Assembly (NCBI GenBank): GCA_034401135.1 | Contig: JAWZSP010000006.1 | Span: 1,860,001 to 1,924,000, forward strand | DNA from: Volutella citrinella | Lineage: Eukaryota > Ascomycota > Sordariomycetes > Hypocreales > Nectriaceae | Length of the DNA stretch: 64,000 nucleotides | Reading direction: 5' to 3' | In this document: piece after piece, positions 52,702-64,000 of the stretch | Layout: the number at the start of each line of letters is the position of its first letter | Numbering within the stretch: the stretch's first letter is position 1 | The notes under the pieces: model-generated | What the model was told of the DNA's origin: nothing | Database searches by the model: none | What the model saw: the letters and a program-made list of their open reading frames with translations, nothing else | Position numbers and translations under genes: made by a program

Positions 52702-54705
52702 ATGGAATACAATGTCCACAAAATACTGAATGAGCAATGCGCCGCCTGTTTGGTGCCCTTCAAGTACCAAGACGAGGTCACGACTCTGGACGAGGGTTCG
52801 GCTGCCCGCCCATCCCAATGTCCAGAATTACATTCTAACCTTTTCGTGCAGAGATCGGATCGCAACTACGCACTCACGACCACTGGTTTACCTCATTTGG
52901 CTGCGTTGGCTGCGGCTTGAAATGGCCCCCTGACCACCCTCGCCGCTTCGAGCCGTGGTATCTTCACATTAAAGCCATGAGAGCCAAGCTATGTCTGACA
53001 GCCCGACGGAATAGAAAGCCGATTGTCACGTTTCATGCGGATTGCTTTAAACTGGTCCTAGCCATGGCCCCAGGGAAGCTCGATTCTCTGTTGATCTCTG
53101 GGAACTGGATGGCTGGATGGGACCGTCGCCCATTGATTCACCGTGTGTTAACCCAGCAATCCCAGCCTTGTGTCGACGTGGCATATCTGAGAGATTCCTC
53201 CCCAATCATCGACAGGGTTTGCCAGCTCCCCTATGATCTGAGCTCCTTGATCTGTTCCCATATTCCACCAGATGAGAGAATCAAGCGGTACGCTGTTGCC
53301 GCAGAACTGGCATCTATAATATCACAGGCCAGTGCCACCCCGCGGTCAACCTTCGACCTCTGTGATGTCGTTGAGTGGAGCAGAGGTATGCCGGAACCGA
53401 TCCTCTTCAATGAACGCAGCAGCAAGCCCATTCATGTGATCTTGATGCTCGGGGGATCCGGGACATCTTTCGGGGCAACACCAGACCAGCCAAATCATCG
53501 GATTCACAGCGGGAACTGCTATACTTGACGGCACGTCCAGATGAGCATTGGGACAAGAATGCCACAGAAGTTGAGTTTGCGGCATGTTTCTCTGTTCTCA
53601 TTGAGTATGATGGCATTAGCTGACCGGAGATGCACAGCACGGATTCGCCTACTTGCCGGGCTATTTCCCTCTCGACGAACGGTGGTGGTGTTGGGACAAA
53701 CCAAACGGCTTAGAGTTGGGCGCCCAAGTCTTTTTACCGCACCTGCGCCCTCCCGATGATAGCATGTGCTCCGTCATCAACACGGCAGCGTGTACAGGCC
53801 TCACCGTCTTCACTCGTGGGCGAAGCGGGCCTGTAGCAATACATGCTCACTCACCCGGCCAGGAGTCTGCCATGCGGACATGGACAAGGATCAATCAGGC
53901 GCTACCCAAGCTACTAGAGGTAACCTGGAACTATGTCCCCTTTACACCCGGAGATCAATTAATGGCTCTTGGTATTCCGCAATCTACTATGACGAATTAC
54001 TCCATGTTGGTGAGATTATCCGTCTACTTGTCATGCAAGCCAAAACATACCACGCACTCTCTCTGACAATCAAAGCTTCGCATGTCTCGCTCGGGAGACA
54101 TTGCTATCGGCGACCCCGATCCGCAAGATTTGAGGGCTCGCGATCCCGTAATACTGGGCGGACCTTGGCCTTCGCTTGTTTTCGACACCCAGTCCTTCAA
54201 GCACGAGCTGCAGATTCTCGGTGGCACCCCGCGGACGAAGGAAAAGATAAGGTTCAAAACTAGGCCCTCGATAGGCTGCTGTGAGGACCTCATGTGCTTC
54301 CGGCCCAAACGCGCTGCAAACGACGACCAATGCAACGGCTGCGGCTGTCGGGTGCGCGGCGACTGCTTTTCCACAGCTCCACTAGACAACATCAAGTCCA
54401 CGCAAGTGTTTCACGACGAGGACGGCATGTGTCGCGGGGTGTTGATCACGTACCGCGACAGAACCCAGCGAGCGGTGGGTCAGTGTAGGATCGGGGTTGA
54501 TGACTCGAAGACGTACGTTGGGCCGTCCCGTTTGTGTTACAGGGTGGCCAATACGGACGATCAATACCGGGTAGAGGTTCGCTTTTCCCGTGGATGCCCA
54601 CCTGAGCACAATCCTGAGGAGGGCTGGGTTTGCTTGGAGATGCATGGATATCTCCAGATGCGGTATGGCTATGAGTGGTGTATCATCAGTGTGTGCTCCT
54701 CATAG
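52702..54705 (+). CDS. Cys-rich (RING-like N-terminus) fungal protein, probable frameshift
   Basis: Exons 52702-52795, 52852 to about 53600, 53638-54009 and 54076-54705. The first join gives LDEE|IGSQLRTHDHWF and builds a zinc-finger-like N-terminus (NEQCAACLVPFKYQDE, FGCVGCGLKWP, TFHADCFKL). Later text follows a fungal family of large predicted proteins (RGIRDIFRGNTRP; GLTVFTRGRSGPVAIHAHS; GVLITYRDRTQRAVGQCRIG). Around 53437 the family reading DLDARGIRDI continues one frame away from the upstream one, as if a single base were missing, and no good intron bridges it. The join near 53600-53638 is also weak. Possibly a recent pseudogene or a sequencing error. Function unknown. Confidence 0.55.
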
Positions 54706-55387
54706 TGGTAAATCTGCAAGACACACATCGTTGGATGCTGTCATCATGGCACGAATCCCAGTTTCCTGGTTGGAACAACTCTGAAACACTCGAATGATGC
54801 AGGGCCCAAGAACCCTCCTGGGTCAGAGCGGGGGCTGGCGATCTGGGCCTTAGCATCACAGCTTGATGACGCCACGCGGCCGCGCACATATCATGTCCGC
54901 AATTCCGACAAAGACACCCTTCGCTGATTTCAGTCTGTCCTCAAGGTTCGGGGCTCGCACTCAACTCAGCCTTGTGGCGGAGCCGCGGACTCGGAGCCGA
55001 GCAGATGTGATGTGACCGTGAGCAGAGTCGGGCTTTGTAAGCTGCACCGACGAGGGGCTAAAATCTCACATCGCCCGCTCAACATTGGCCTCCGCCACGA
55101 AACGATCCAGATCGAGACTAGCGACAGCGTCAACATTTCGGGTATTTGTGCCCGGCGAATAGGGCGGCCGAGGGCTGGGCCGCGTTCGAATAACCCGCGT
55201 ATCAACAACGAATGGACGACGGAATGGCATAAAACCTGCTTCAACGCTGCTGACCTGAGGCCTTCTGTCAGCTTCAATCCAGTCCTCACCCCGCTTCATC
55301 AATCTGATAATACTCTCTCTCCTCTCGCTGCTTCATCAACATTTTCTGATCCTTCAGCCACATTAACCCTCACTCAATTACATCACC
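54706..55387. other. Intergenic, promoter of the monooxygenase
   Basis: About 680 bp; CT-rich from 55300 to the start codon, as is common in fungal promoters. No gene recognised. Confidence 0.45.
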
Positions 55388-56715
55388 ATGGTACTCACCG
55401 CACCCCCTGACCACGTCGCCATCATCGGCGCCGGCCTTGCTGTAAGAACAACTCCGCCATCCGTCCACATGCTCGATTCATGCTAACATGCCATCCACAG
55501 GGCCTCACGCTCGCTCTGGCGCTGCACGACCTCAACATCCCCGCCACAGTTTATGAGGGCCGCCCCGAGGACTTTGACCAGGGCGGCGGTATCATGCTCT
55601 CGCCCAATGCCCTGCGCGTCCTCGACAGCATCGGCGTCTACCAGCGGATGGTCGACAAGGCGTTTCAGTTTGAGGTCTTGTACTTCAAAAACACCCAGGG
55701 CACGACGACGGACATGTACTACTTTGGCTCCGAGAAGATGTATGGTTACCAGGCCGTCCGCATCATGCGCATCGAGCTGCTGCGGGAGATGCGTACCATG
55801 CTCCGTGAGCGCAACATCCCCATCCACTACGACAGCAGAGTGACAGCCATCACCTCCGAAGGCCCAGACACAGTCGAATTCACCCTTGCCAGCGGCGAGA
55901 CTGTATCCACTCCGTTGCTCATTGGCGCCGACGGCATTCACTCCAAGGTTCGGAGCACCATCATGCCTGAAGTCAAGCCCAAATACGCTGGGTTCATGGG
56001 CATCACTGCCGCCGTGCAGCGCTCAAAGATGCGCATCCCAGAGGGTTACGAGCTGCCGACCACCGTCATGGGCAAGGCAGGCGCCTTCTTGTTGGTGCCG
56101 CAGAAGTCCGATGGCTCTGAACTCTTCATCGGGTCGCAGTGGCGATTCGACGAGCTCGACGCCGCGGGTTGGGACGCGCTGCGGAAGGACAAGCAGAAGC
56201 TGTACGGCATGCTGCAGGAGAACAAGGAGACGTGGCCCGACGTGGTGCAGTCGGCGCTCGAGGCCACGCCCGTCGAGTCGCTCAACTTCTGGGCCTTCTA
56301 CGGCGTCCCGCCGCTGCCCTCGTGGCTGTCGGCGTCCAAGCGCATCATCCTCATCGGCGACGCCGCCCACGCCATCCCCCCGACGGCAGGCCAGGGCGCC
56401 AACCAGGCCTTTGAGGACGCGCGATCGCTCGCCACGCTGCTGTCCAGGCTCTCGCCCAAGGCGCCGCTCGACAAGGCCGCGGACAAGTGGCTGGCATACC
56501 GCCAGGAGCGAATCAAGAAGGTGCTCGAGTTGACGAACCAGATGAACACGAAGCGGCTGCCCGAGGCGGAGCGGGCCAAGCTGCCGCCAGGCTTCTTCTG
56601 GGACAACAAGGAGACGCGAGGGGAGGGAGGAGAGCTGCGATGGCTGTATGAGCCCGATCTCGCCAAGGAGGCTGAGAAGTGGGTGCAGGAGCTGGAGGAG
56701 GCGGCAGAGTCGTGA
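55388..56715 (+). CDS. FAD-dependent monooxygenase (salicylate hydroxylase-like)
   Basis: Two exons (55388-55441, 55501-56715) give 422 aa. The single intron falls inside the dinucleotide-binding motif VAIIGAGLA|GLTLALAL (GXGXXG). Further class A flavoprotein monooxygenase signatures are LLIGADGIHSKVR (DG motif) and IILIGDAAHAIPPTAGQGAN (GD motif binding the ribityl chain). This family hydroxylates aromatic or polyketide substrates with NAD(P)H. No membrane segment or targeting signal is seen. A Zn2Cys6 factor (0.6 kb) and a LaeA-like methyltransferase follow, so the gene could belong to a small accessory or secondary-metabolite group, although no backbone enzyme lies in the window. Confidence 0.93.
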
Positions 56716-57288
56716 TATGGCTATTGTAGATTGATAGTTGACGAAATGGAAACAATAGGACGATGACGGTTGTTGCTTTTGGAGAATCCCAGACAAGCCT
56801 CGAGATCCTGATCCTCAGAGTCATCCCACATGGGTATATGTGTTAGTGGCTAGATCATCAATATGCTGCCTTTTCCAGCAGAAACATTAAGTGTGCCGAT
56901 GATGGATCGGTCGATTCAAGGAAGCTCGCAGAGCTGCTTGTGCTGGTAGAGTCGGTGCAAGCTGAAAGGCCGGGAGCATCAGGACCCATCACAGTGTTAT
57001 CGTTCACGATGATTTGTGAGTGGCCTCGATCCGGCATAGCAGCGAGAAGTAAACCGAGTTCACTAGTAGAAATCTTGGACAGAGATGGCAGACAAAATTC
57101 CTGAAGCTCAGTCTCCGATGTCTCCAGTGGTGGCAGAGGAGGTTGATCACGTGATGGCGACGAGGGCAGTGGCAGCCTCGCTCGCCTCTTGCCCCTTGCT
57201 CCATGTTCAGAGCGGGTTTGTCAGCATCCGACGTCACCACCCCATCTCTTCTTCCAACACATCCTTTACATTCAAAATTCGGCCAAAA
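56716..57288. other. Intergenic
   Basis: About 570 bp. An in-frame extension of the next gene back to 57085 lacks similarity and is treated as 5' leader. Confidence 0.4.
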
Positions 57289-58425
57289 ATGTCTGTTCGC
57301 CGGCAATCGTGCGAGACATGCTACAGGTCACGCCGCAAGTGTGATTTACTATATCCGCTCTGTTCGAGATGTGAGCGAGTAGGGAAGCCATGCCACTATG
57401 CGTACCCACCACGGCTGGCAGATCAAACTGGACATCCCGGGCACTCCGGGGCGACAACATCTTCACAACAAGACGAGGAGCCAAGCACCGTCGAAAGAAC
57501 TTTCTGGGTCGGTAGTTCTGGTACTCGAGGCCATGCACGTCGATCAGCGGCACTACAGCGTCGTCGACAGCTGCGAAGCCGAGTTGACAAGATGCTGGGC
57601 AACCTGGGCGATCTGCCGCCCTTGGGTGGCCTCCCGTTCTGGGACGACATACTGGAACACCTCCGAAGCTATCCTCGAGAGTTTGCACAAGGCGCAGAAA
57701 ACACATTCATCCACAAGACCCTCTTTCTGGACACGTTTCCCCGCCCATTGCGAGCCGCCTTTGGCATTTGCGGAGCCAGCGAGTCCCTCAACGACAGGAA
57801 CCGTACTGCCTTCTTCAAAGCAATCGACACCGAGATGACTGATCTTGTGGTTTCAACCCCAACGGCGGAAACATCGGTGTACGATCAGCTTGCCCAATTG
57901 CAAGCAATCGTGCTGTACCAACTCCTCCGCGTCTTCTTTGGCGGAATTGAGCATCGTGAAGTGGCTGAACAACAAGAATACGTCGTTAGGGCCCACGGCC
58001 TCCGTCTCATCCAGAGGGCCAACCTGGAACTCCGAACCGTGAACCAGGACTGGGAGACGTGGATTCTAGCCGAGAGCATCCGCCGGACCGTCTTCGTCGC
58101 CTTCAAAATGTACACCATGTACGGCTACTTACGGTATCGCATCTGTCGAGAGTATCAGGCATTGACGGCCCTTCCCATATCCACAACCCTGGGCTCATGG
58201 GAATCGCGCGATGCCTACGAGACCAACCCGGACCCCAATTCTACAACGACGTATGGAGAGTCAAGGCATTTTTGGTCTGCATTACGGACTGTCAACGTTG
58301 GACGGTTCGAGAAGCTGCTGTTACTGGACAAAGAGACGGAAAGCCAAATTGCCGACTTGGAACAACGCAACATCCACGGGTCGGGTCTCGAAACAAGACA
58401 TTGCCTTGCCGAACAAAACAGCTGA
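57289..58425 (+). CDS. Zn2Cys6 transcription factor
   Basis: Single-exon protein of 378 aa. The zinc cluster is Cys8, 11, 18, 25, 28 and 35 (CX2CX6CX6CX2CX6C; SCETCYRSRRKCD). The remainder fits the short C6 type with a fungal-factor region (HLRSYPREFAQGAENTFIHK; YEQLAQLQAIVLYQLLRVF-like segment; TWILAESIRRTVFVAFKMY). The start at 57289 places the cluster near the N-terminus as usual; an upstream in-frame ATG at 57085 is possible. It stands between the monooxygenase and the methyltransferase and could regulate them (inference from position only). Confidence 0.85.
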   Translation: MSVRRQSCETCYRSRRKCDLLYPLCSRCERVGKPCHYAYPPRLADQTGHPGHSGATTSSQQDEEPSTVERTFWVGSSGTRGHARRSAALQRRRQLRSRVDKMLGNLGDLPPLGGLPFWDDILEHLRSYPREFAQGAENTFIHKTLFLDTFPRPLRAAFGICGASESLNDRNRTAFFKAIDTEMTDLVVSTPTAETSVYDQLAQLQAIVLYQLLRVFFGGIEHREVAEQQEYVVRAHGLRLIQRANLELRTVNQDWETWILAESIRRTVFVAFKMYTMYGYLRYRICREYQALTALPISTTLGSWESRDAYETNPDPNSTTTYGESRHFWSALRTVNVGRFEKLLLLDKETESQIADLEQRNIHGSGLETRHCLAEQNS

Positions 58426-58668
58426 GTCGATGCCAAAACGAGCCCACCTTCAGAACAGGATCCAACCTCCCTCAGGCTACATAATATCTCCATTTGACTT
58501 ACCACATGCAATGGACATTTTTGGTCTGTCCATTCGGGACACAGCTGCTCATTGAATGAGGGCAATCAGTTTGTGAACATTGAAGCCAGGGGCGGCAGCC
58601 AGTTCGCCTGCTCTCTCCCCTACCAGACCCGACACCTCGTCCAGATGCACACACGCCATTGAACTCCA

Positions 58669-60101
58669 TCACTCGGGCTTCTGTCCGTGGACAACCAGTC
58701 TGCAGACAAAGTCAGAACCCATTCGAGACCAATCAAATACCGTTACTCACACTTTCCAATGACCGTGGATTTTGCGGTTCATCACGTCCTTCCGAGCCTC
58801 GGCCACGAAAACCTCGACAGCCTCGCGGCTCCAACCGAGCGCCCGGGTGAACAGGGCCATGCAGACGGCAGAAAGCCCGTTGAGCGCATTCTCCAGCGTC
58901 CAGTTGCCCAGTTCCTTGTACTTGGGGTCCTTGGGCCAGCTGTTCATCGGCCACCGCTACCACGTCTCCTTGACGTTGACGAAGCCCTGGTCAATCAGAT
59001 TCTGCTTCAACTCCAGTCCCTTGTTCAAACTCCGCGGCGGCTGCATCTTGATGGAGGCTTCTTGCATCAGGTTGCTCCACTTGTAGATGGCGAGGTCTTC
59101 GGTCACTGTGCCGTCATCAGATGCGAGCGGGTAGACGATGTCGACGGTCTCGACCCATCCTCCAGGGGCGAGGTTCTTGAAGGCCTGTGAGAGGAGGTTA
59201 TCCCAGTTGGCAATGGAGCCTGCGAGGAATCTCATGTAAATAAAGTCGAATAGCTCGCCATGTGTCCATTCCGACTCCAAGTCGTCGACCAAGAACGACA
59301 CGTTGGGAGGAACGCTGGGTCTCGTCAGTGCTGATTTCACCACATCTCAAATTTATTCAAATGGACCTCGAAAAACGCACAAGCTGGGTTGGATAGGGCT
59401 CAAATCCACGCCGATAACCTCCAGCTCGGGGTGTTCGTCGCCTACATCTCTATTTAGCAACATTCTTAATCATGACAAGGTTAAAACAAACCTAGGTCCA
59501 TGGCCCAGGCACCGGTTCCGGTTCCGGCATCGAGGACTCGCTTGAGAGGTTTGTCCGTTCCCGCCGGACACGTGTAGAGAGCGTTATCAAATGTCAAGAG
59601 ACAGAGGTAGTGCTGCAAGTCTTGTTTTTCCGTTGAGCTTCATCTCATTCCACGAATTGGGGTAGCTTACCCAGGCGATCCTTTTCGACCTCGTCATTGG
59701 GAAAGACGTAAGCTGGAAGGGTTAGTGCCTTGTCACTAAGGAGGTTACTGGCTGGTGATTACCGCCGTCCTTGTATCCATGGTACGTTCGACCATTTTCT
59801 TGGCGGAATTTGAGGATGCTCGAGGCCAGTGATGTGGTACTACTACCAGGCTCCTTTGAATGGTTTAGTTTCCATGGCATCAAGCGTTGAGTGACGACCC
59901 ACAGAGCCGATGGCAGAGTCAGCATCGTCATCGTGTTGTTCCTGGCCGACCGATCATCAGCATCACTGCGACTGGCCTTGGACAAACCGTCCCAGGGCCT
60001 ACCTCAGGTACAATCACGTCAGTGTGCGGGGCGTCGGGCTGGATCGTGGGTCCGTCCTCGGCTGCGGCTGCGGCTGCAGAGGGTGGCTGTTCGGTTGCCA
60101 T
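58669..60101 (-). pseudogene. LaeA-like SAM methyltransferase with one in-frame TAG
   Basis: Seven exons (60101-60003, 59853-59763, 59712-59671, 59620-59492, 59441-59381, 59320-58751, 58699-58669) read as a complete LaeA/TAM-type methyltransferase of about 340 codons. Visible parts are the YHGYKDG and YVFPNDEVEKDRLDLQHYL lead-in, SAM motif I VLDAGTGTGAWAMDLG, EVIGVDLSPIQPS, LESEWTHGELFDFIYMRFL and NLAPGGWVETVD. One TAG at 58957-58959 interrupts it (VNVKETW, stop, RWPMNSWPKDPKYKELG). After it the same frame, a canonical 51-nt intron and the conserved family ending (LVVHGQKPE) are intact. It is a recent nonsense allele, a readthrough gene or a sequencing error. If translation stops, about 75 C-terminal residues are lost; the SAM domain remains. 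Confidence 0.8.
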
Positions 60102-62180
60102 CTCCAGAATGCTGTATGATGTGTGTTGACCTGGTCAATGAATACTGTGACGTTGTATGAGCAGTATGAAGGTGCTCAATCCTGAGTACGCGACCTCTTT
60201 TCCACCATCATCTGACCGCCTCTCATCCCCTGCAGGGCCGGGCAGAATATGGTCTGACAACGCAATGGCATTGCGCGTATAATCACACCAAGATAGGCAA
60301 GTCAATTGTGGTGTCCAATACAATTGCTGCAGTATATGCTGTTGGTTGTCAACGTGCATCTCGTGCGGAGAACCTGGACATCTCGGTTAGGCCCAGGCCG
60401 CTCCACATGCTAGACATCTCGCACTTTTTGGAGCGACAGAGCCGCTACGAACCGTGTTCTCAGTTAGAATCAAGCATTACCTTGAGCTCAGGAACTCTTT
60501 TGTTCTGTTCGGAGTTGTTCAGAGATACCAATGATGCCCCGCGACTCCATCGCACAGGACACGAACGAACAAGCCTGAGCATGGTCCCAGCTATTTGCTC
60601 CACTCCATATGCAACGTGGGGGCCTCAATGGCCCGCCTTCCATCCCGACTGGTCAGTTTGTCTTGGGCTCAAGCAATGTTACAAGGGACAACGGTACCTC
60701 TCGAGATCAAAATGTGCTTCACAACCTGGCTTCTGACCAGGGGGTAACCGCAAGGTATCGTCGTCCGCTATCTGTACAGAGCCACCGTCTTGGCTAGAGA
60801 ATGTGTACGGGGAGAGATGGAGTGCCTGCGAGAGCAGGACGAAGAATACGCACAATGTAAGACAAGCATGTCAAGACGGCCAGACAGCCGTGCTGCTGTG
60901 CCCTTGCAAACCTCGACATGCTATTCCTCTAGCGGTAGCGATGTCAGAGCATCGGCCGCTGAGATGCGTGACGACGGCAGTAGTTTCATCAACCCTTTGA
61001 CGAGGTACAATAGCGGCGCAAGGTGTGGCTTCTGAATCTTCCGCGCAAACAAATGGTCGAGTTTGCGTTGCTGCATCTCTGCTCAGGCCGGGTGCCAATC
61101 TGCGGGCAGTCCTTCCACAAATTTGATCATCTGCGCAACTACCTCGGTCTCCTTCCCAATGTATTCAAACGGTTGCCGTCAGCACGTTGTAGGTCTGCCG
61201 TCTTCGGGTGTCCAACGATGTCAAGGAGGCGTTCTTGTGAGAGCTGCGTGATATTCGATGCGGTGAATGCAAGATTTATGCCACTGATATCTTCGCATAC
61301 GTCAGCCCAAGCCCCAATTCAATCATACACTCGATTCATACCTCCGTGTACAAGGCCTAGGTCGTGCAGCGAGGCCACTTGTTCTAGCGCTGGACAATTC
61401 AGCCTTTGTTGCATCCGACTTGACTGAAATAGATCGGGCCGACATTCCCGTCGGCGGCATTGGACAGGCCGGAGGGATGATGTTGCGAGGCGGCCAGAGA
61501 CGGCGATGATGACTCGTTGGAGTTGAAACTGCGAGACAGGACGATGAAGGCCAAAACACGTGATGTGACCCTGCACATTAGCTGGATGGCAGGCAGAGCT
61601 CGGATTACTTGCTGCCATTATCAGAGACAGGCCGGAACAAAGGTTTCGCGTAAAGAAATTTAGGCGAAATCCTCTTGGTTCGATTTCATCCTAACCTATT
61701 ATTAGGCTGGGATCCTACTGTTCCTTCTGCCTCATAGGGTCACGCATTCTCCCGTGACCTCTTGCACAGCCCGATTCCTCCTGGTTATGATCACGGTTTT
61801 CCCGATTGAGAAGCTATTTACGACTTTAAGATAAGAGGACCTGGACCTTCGTCTACATGGACGAATCTGCGCCCGCCATCACAGGAAGATGCTATTTATG
61901 TGTAGCCAGGCAGAAAATGCCCATGTTTGACGATGTCTAAGCCACAGCCAAATGCGACCAGACCAGGACTCCGCCAATTAGTAACTTCCTGGATCCTTCT
62001 GGCCTGTCAGGGATACTCTGCTGCCTCGCCTATCTCCTGAAGAAATAACAGCCTCTGTCGCCGTGAATGTCGCCAAAGGTTGAGGCATCGTCATGTAAGC
62101 CAGTGCGTCTACCGTAGGGTCTTGCCGCGCCTTTTGACATCTGTGTACCCATACTCCAATCTTCCAGCTCTTCATTCCAG
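60102..62180. other. Long intergenic region, no gene recognised
   Basis: About 2.1 kb. ORFs such as 60308-60736 and 61023-61427 show no signal peptide, domain or codon pattern beyond chance. It may contain diverged repeat DNA. Confidence 0.45.
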
Positions 62181-62721
62181 ATGAAGCACGTCCCACAGAT
62201 CGCAGCTTTCGGCGCTCTTTTGCTGATGCCAGTTGGGAGCGCTGGCTCAGTAAAATGCACCGGCCAAGGCAAAGGCAACTGCCAGATCTGGGTCGACAGC
62301 ATCGCAACCTATAACACTGAGGGCGGTTACTGTTGGTATCCTTTATTCTCATATTCATGCAAAGGCTATCCCGACTAAGATCAAGACAGGGGGGATCTCT
62401 GAAGCCCATCGCCTGGCGCTCATGGACTACAAGTGCGACATCATCGGCGCCACTCACAATGAGAAAGACCCCGGCAAGAGATATACGGTCCCGGTGGTTA
62501 TCGGCTCTGACCTTCCAAAGGTTGTCGAAATCTTCACATACCCCTCCATCGGCAGCAACCTCAAAATGAGATACGGAAGCTATACCTGGAACGATGCTGC
62601 TCTCTGCGAACAGCTTGTGCAGGATGGCAAAAAATACACCTGGTGCATCCATGCCTTTCCCTGCGAGACAATCGAGAAGACGATTGATGTCAAGGAAAAG
62701 AGGTCCGACTGCAAGCCATAG
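62181..62721 (+). CDS. Small secreted cysteine-rich protein
   Basis: Signal peptide MKHVPQIAAFGALLLMPVGS, then a short Cys region (VKCTGQGKGNCQIWVD; GYCW). After one intron a second domain reads ISEAHRLALMDYKCDIIGAT, YTVPVVIGSDLPKVVEIF, DAALCEQLVQDGKKYTWC and ends KRSDCKP. Total about 160 aa with eight Cys. The donor GTATCC at 62336 and acceptor GACAG at 62389 differ by one base in phase. A different donor (62326) or a one-base error must be assumed, so the exact junction is uncertain. Effector-like by size and cysteines; function unknown. Confidence 0.65.
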
Positions 62722-63169
62722 ACTCCTCGGACTCCTCGGACCTGCGCGGTCTAGCGCAGGGGGATGCCAGCAGGGAGGAGGCACTGAGCTCGGTGGTCTG
62801 GAGTGGTTCACCTTCGCCAACTATTTCACTCCCTTGATTGCCTCTCGAGGACTGAATAAGTCATGGTGCGACTAGGGCATCCGCTTCGGTGCAACAAAGA
62901 CGCTTTGCAGGGATAAGAAGACGAAGGTTGCGTCCTACCACGTCAACGCATTGTGGGGGCATGTTAGGGTCTGGAACTCTTCCCCGCGGTAGTGTGTTCG
63001 AAACAGTGTTCACGATGGTGCAAGTCGTTCTAGATTCATATGACAATGTCGTCACCGTTCAGTTGCTGTACTAAGAATCTGTGTAAATTGCATCTGTTCT
63101 GCAAATATCTCGTCGCTCGAGTCTCAAGCTGTCACCTACTGAAAGATGCCAGTTTCCACAAGACAACAC
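62722..63169. other. Intergenic, convergent 3' ends
   Basis: About 450 bp between converging genes; nothing recognised. Confidence 0.4.
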
Positions 63170-63943
63170 TCATGGAGCAACGAGAACTCCACGGTAACGC
63201 ATCTTGCCTTCTGCCAGCTGCTGCATCGCCGCGGTGATGCCACCCTGGTTCATTGGGAACTTTTCAATCTGCGGCCTGACACCCTTCTTAGCCGCAAACG
63301 AGAGCATTTTAAGGACGCTCGCTGTCGGCGCAAGTCCAGAGCCAACGACGATGATACCACTGTTGATGAAGGTCATGGGAGAGAGAGGAAGGGTCTCGGC
63401 GCTGACGGTCAAAGGGAACACCTTGGCGCCTGGCGAAAGGACCGGCAGGAATCTAGCAACGTTCCGAGGTCAGTATCGTATCTATAGCTCGCACAGAAGA
63501 GGAGGTTCCTTACAGGGACAGGTCGGGATTGGAGCTGGTGGTGATCAAGAGAGCGTCCAGCGGCTCAACGTCGTCGAACTTCTCCCTTCCGCCGGTTGCA
63601 ACGAACTGAGTGGCGCCAAAGTCGAGAGCCTGCTGCTTCTTGGATTCCGTCGTGGAAAAGACAACGACCTCCATGCCCATCTTTGACGCAAACTGGATCG
63701 CCAAGTGGCCGAGACCACCAATGCCGATGATGCCAACTCGGTCGCCAGCCCTCAGACCGTTGTCGTATAGCGGGCTCCATACAGTAGCTCCTCCGCACAT
63801 GAGCGGGCCGGCGTCCTCAGAAGCTATCTCGTTGGGGATCTTGAACAGTGTAGAAACATCCCAGGCCACGCCGGTGCCAAAGCAACCTTGGTCCAAGTCT
63901 GCTGAGCCAAAGTAGGTGCTGCTGCGACAGTGGTTCTGGTGTC
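63170..63943 (-). CDS. Zinc-type alcohol dehydrogenase (cinnamyl/NADP-dependent), 5' truncated by window edge
   Basis: C-terminal two exons (63943-63514, 63452-63170) of a medium-chain dehydrogenase/reductase. The visible protein starts at GHQNHCRSSTYFG, continues with IASEDAGPLMCGGATVWSPL and the Rossmann nucleotide motif GIIGIGGLGHLAIQFASKMG, then GMEVVVFSTTESKKQQALDFGATQF (specificity region with STTESKK, typical of NADP-dependent members), and ends MRYRGVLVAP. The N-terminal catalytic Zn ligands are outside the window. It reduces aldehydes or oxidises alcohols (aryl or aliphatic). An intron lies upstream of 63943 and the rest of the gene continues past the right edge. Confidence 0.9.
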
Positions 63944-64000
63944 CTAAGATGCCGGATCATGTGAGAAAACCGCCCAAGTGTAAAGATTCAACACAAATGC

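Noticed and set aside
53407..53640. Minus-strand ORFs over the Cys-rich gene
   Set aside because: Shadow frames of the plus-strand exons.
55388..60101. Monooxygenase, C6 factor and methyltransferase as a secondary-metabolite cluster
   Set aside because: No polyketide synthase, NRPS, terpene cyclase or other backbone gene is present in the window, so a cluster is not claimed.
60308..60736. 142-aa ORF as a gene
   Set aside because: No signal peptide, domain, splice logic or family-like text; treated as chance.

Overview
The window is nuclear DNA of a filamentous ascomycete, most likely a Sordariomycete and possibly Hypocreales. The evidence is short GT-AG introns of about 45-90 nt in most genes, Kozak-like CACCATG/ACAATGG starts, Zn2Cys6 regulators, secreted CAZymes and fungal families such as DUF3433, LaeA-like methyltransferases and fungal APH-like proteins. 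Both edges cut genes: a GH3 beta-glucosidase on the left and a zinc alcohol dehydrogenase on the right. Exon boundaries were worked out by hand from splice motifs and reading-frame continuity.

Layout. 1-3.5 kb: a GH3 beta-glucosidase end and a convergent MFS sugar transporter, a likely beta-glucoside uptake pair. 3.5-14.4 kb: a poorly conserved, accessory-like stretch. It holds a decayed APH-like kinase gene, a small insertion with terminal inverted repeats, an 11-bp flanking duplication and a G23 tract, a truncated Zn2Cys6 factor, a small secreted protein, an orphan nucleotidyltransferase-fold protein, a 95-bp tandem duplication and a partly unresolved helical-repeat gene. 14.6-20.2 kb: an amino-sugar catabolic block made of GlcN-6-P deaminase, a Zn2Cys6 regulator and a hexokinase-like GlcNAc kinase; the regulator and kinase share a divergent promoter. 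20.6-28.6 kb: a secreted protein of unknown activity, an APC-family permease, a GPI-type Cys-rich protein and a DUF3433 membrane protein.

29.8-42.4 kb: two APH-like genes (one lacking the usual metal-binding Asp), a seven-exon F-box protein, an HSL-type esterase, a Ypk/Gad8-like kinase with inactivating changes in its catalytic motifs, and a secreted zincin-type metallopeptidase. 42.6-49.1 kb: a compact pectin and side-chain degradation cluster of GH28, GH105 and GH95, with GH28 and GH105 reading from one shared intergenic region.

50.2-62.7 kb: a BTB pseudogene, a small secreted-type protein, a Cys-rich gene with a probable frameshift, an FAD monooxygenase, a Zn2Cys6 factor, and a LaeA-like methyltransferase whose frame is broken by one TAG although the downstream exons still look intact. 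A small Cys-rich secreted protein and the truncated alcohol dehydrogenase close the window.

The best leads are the inferred pseudokinase (38450-40467), the TIR/duplication element (6205-6462), the rearranged GlcNAc block with a Zn2Cys6 regulator (14607-20240), and the methyltransferase with the in-frame TAG (58669-60101).
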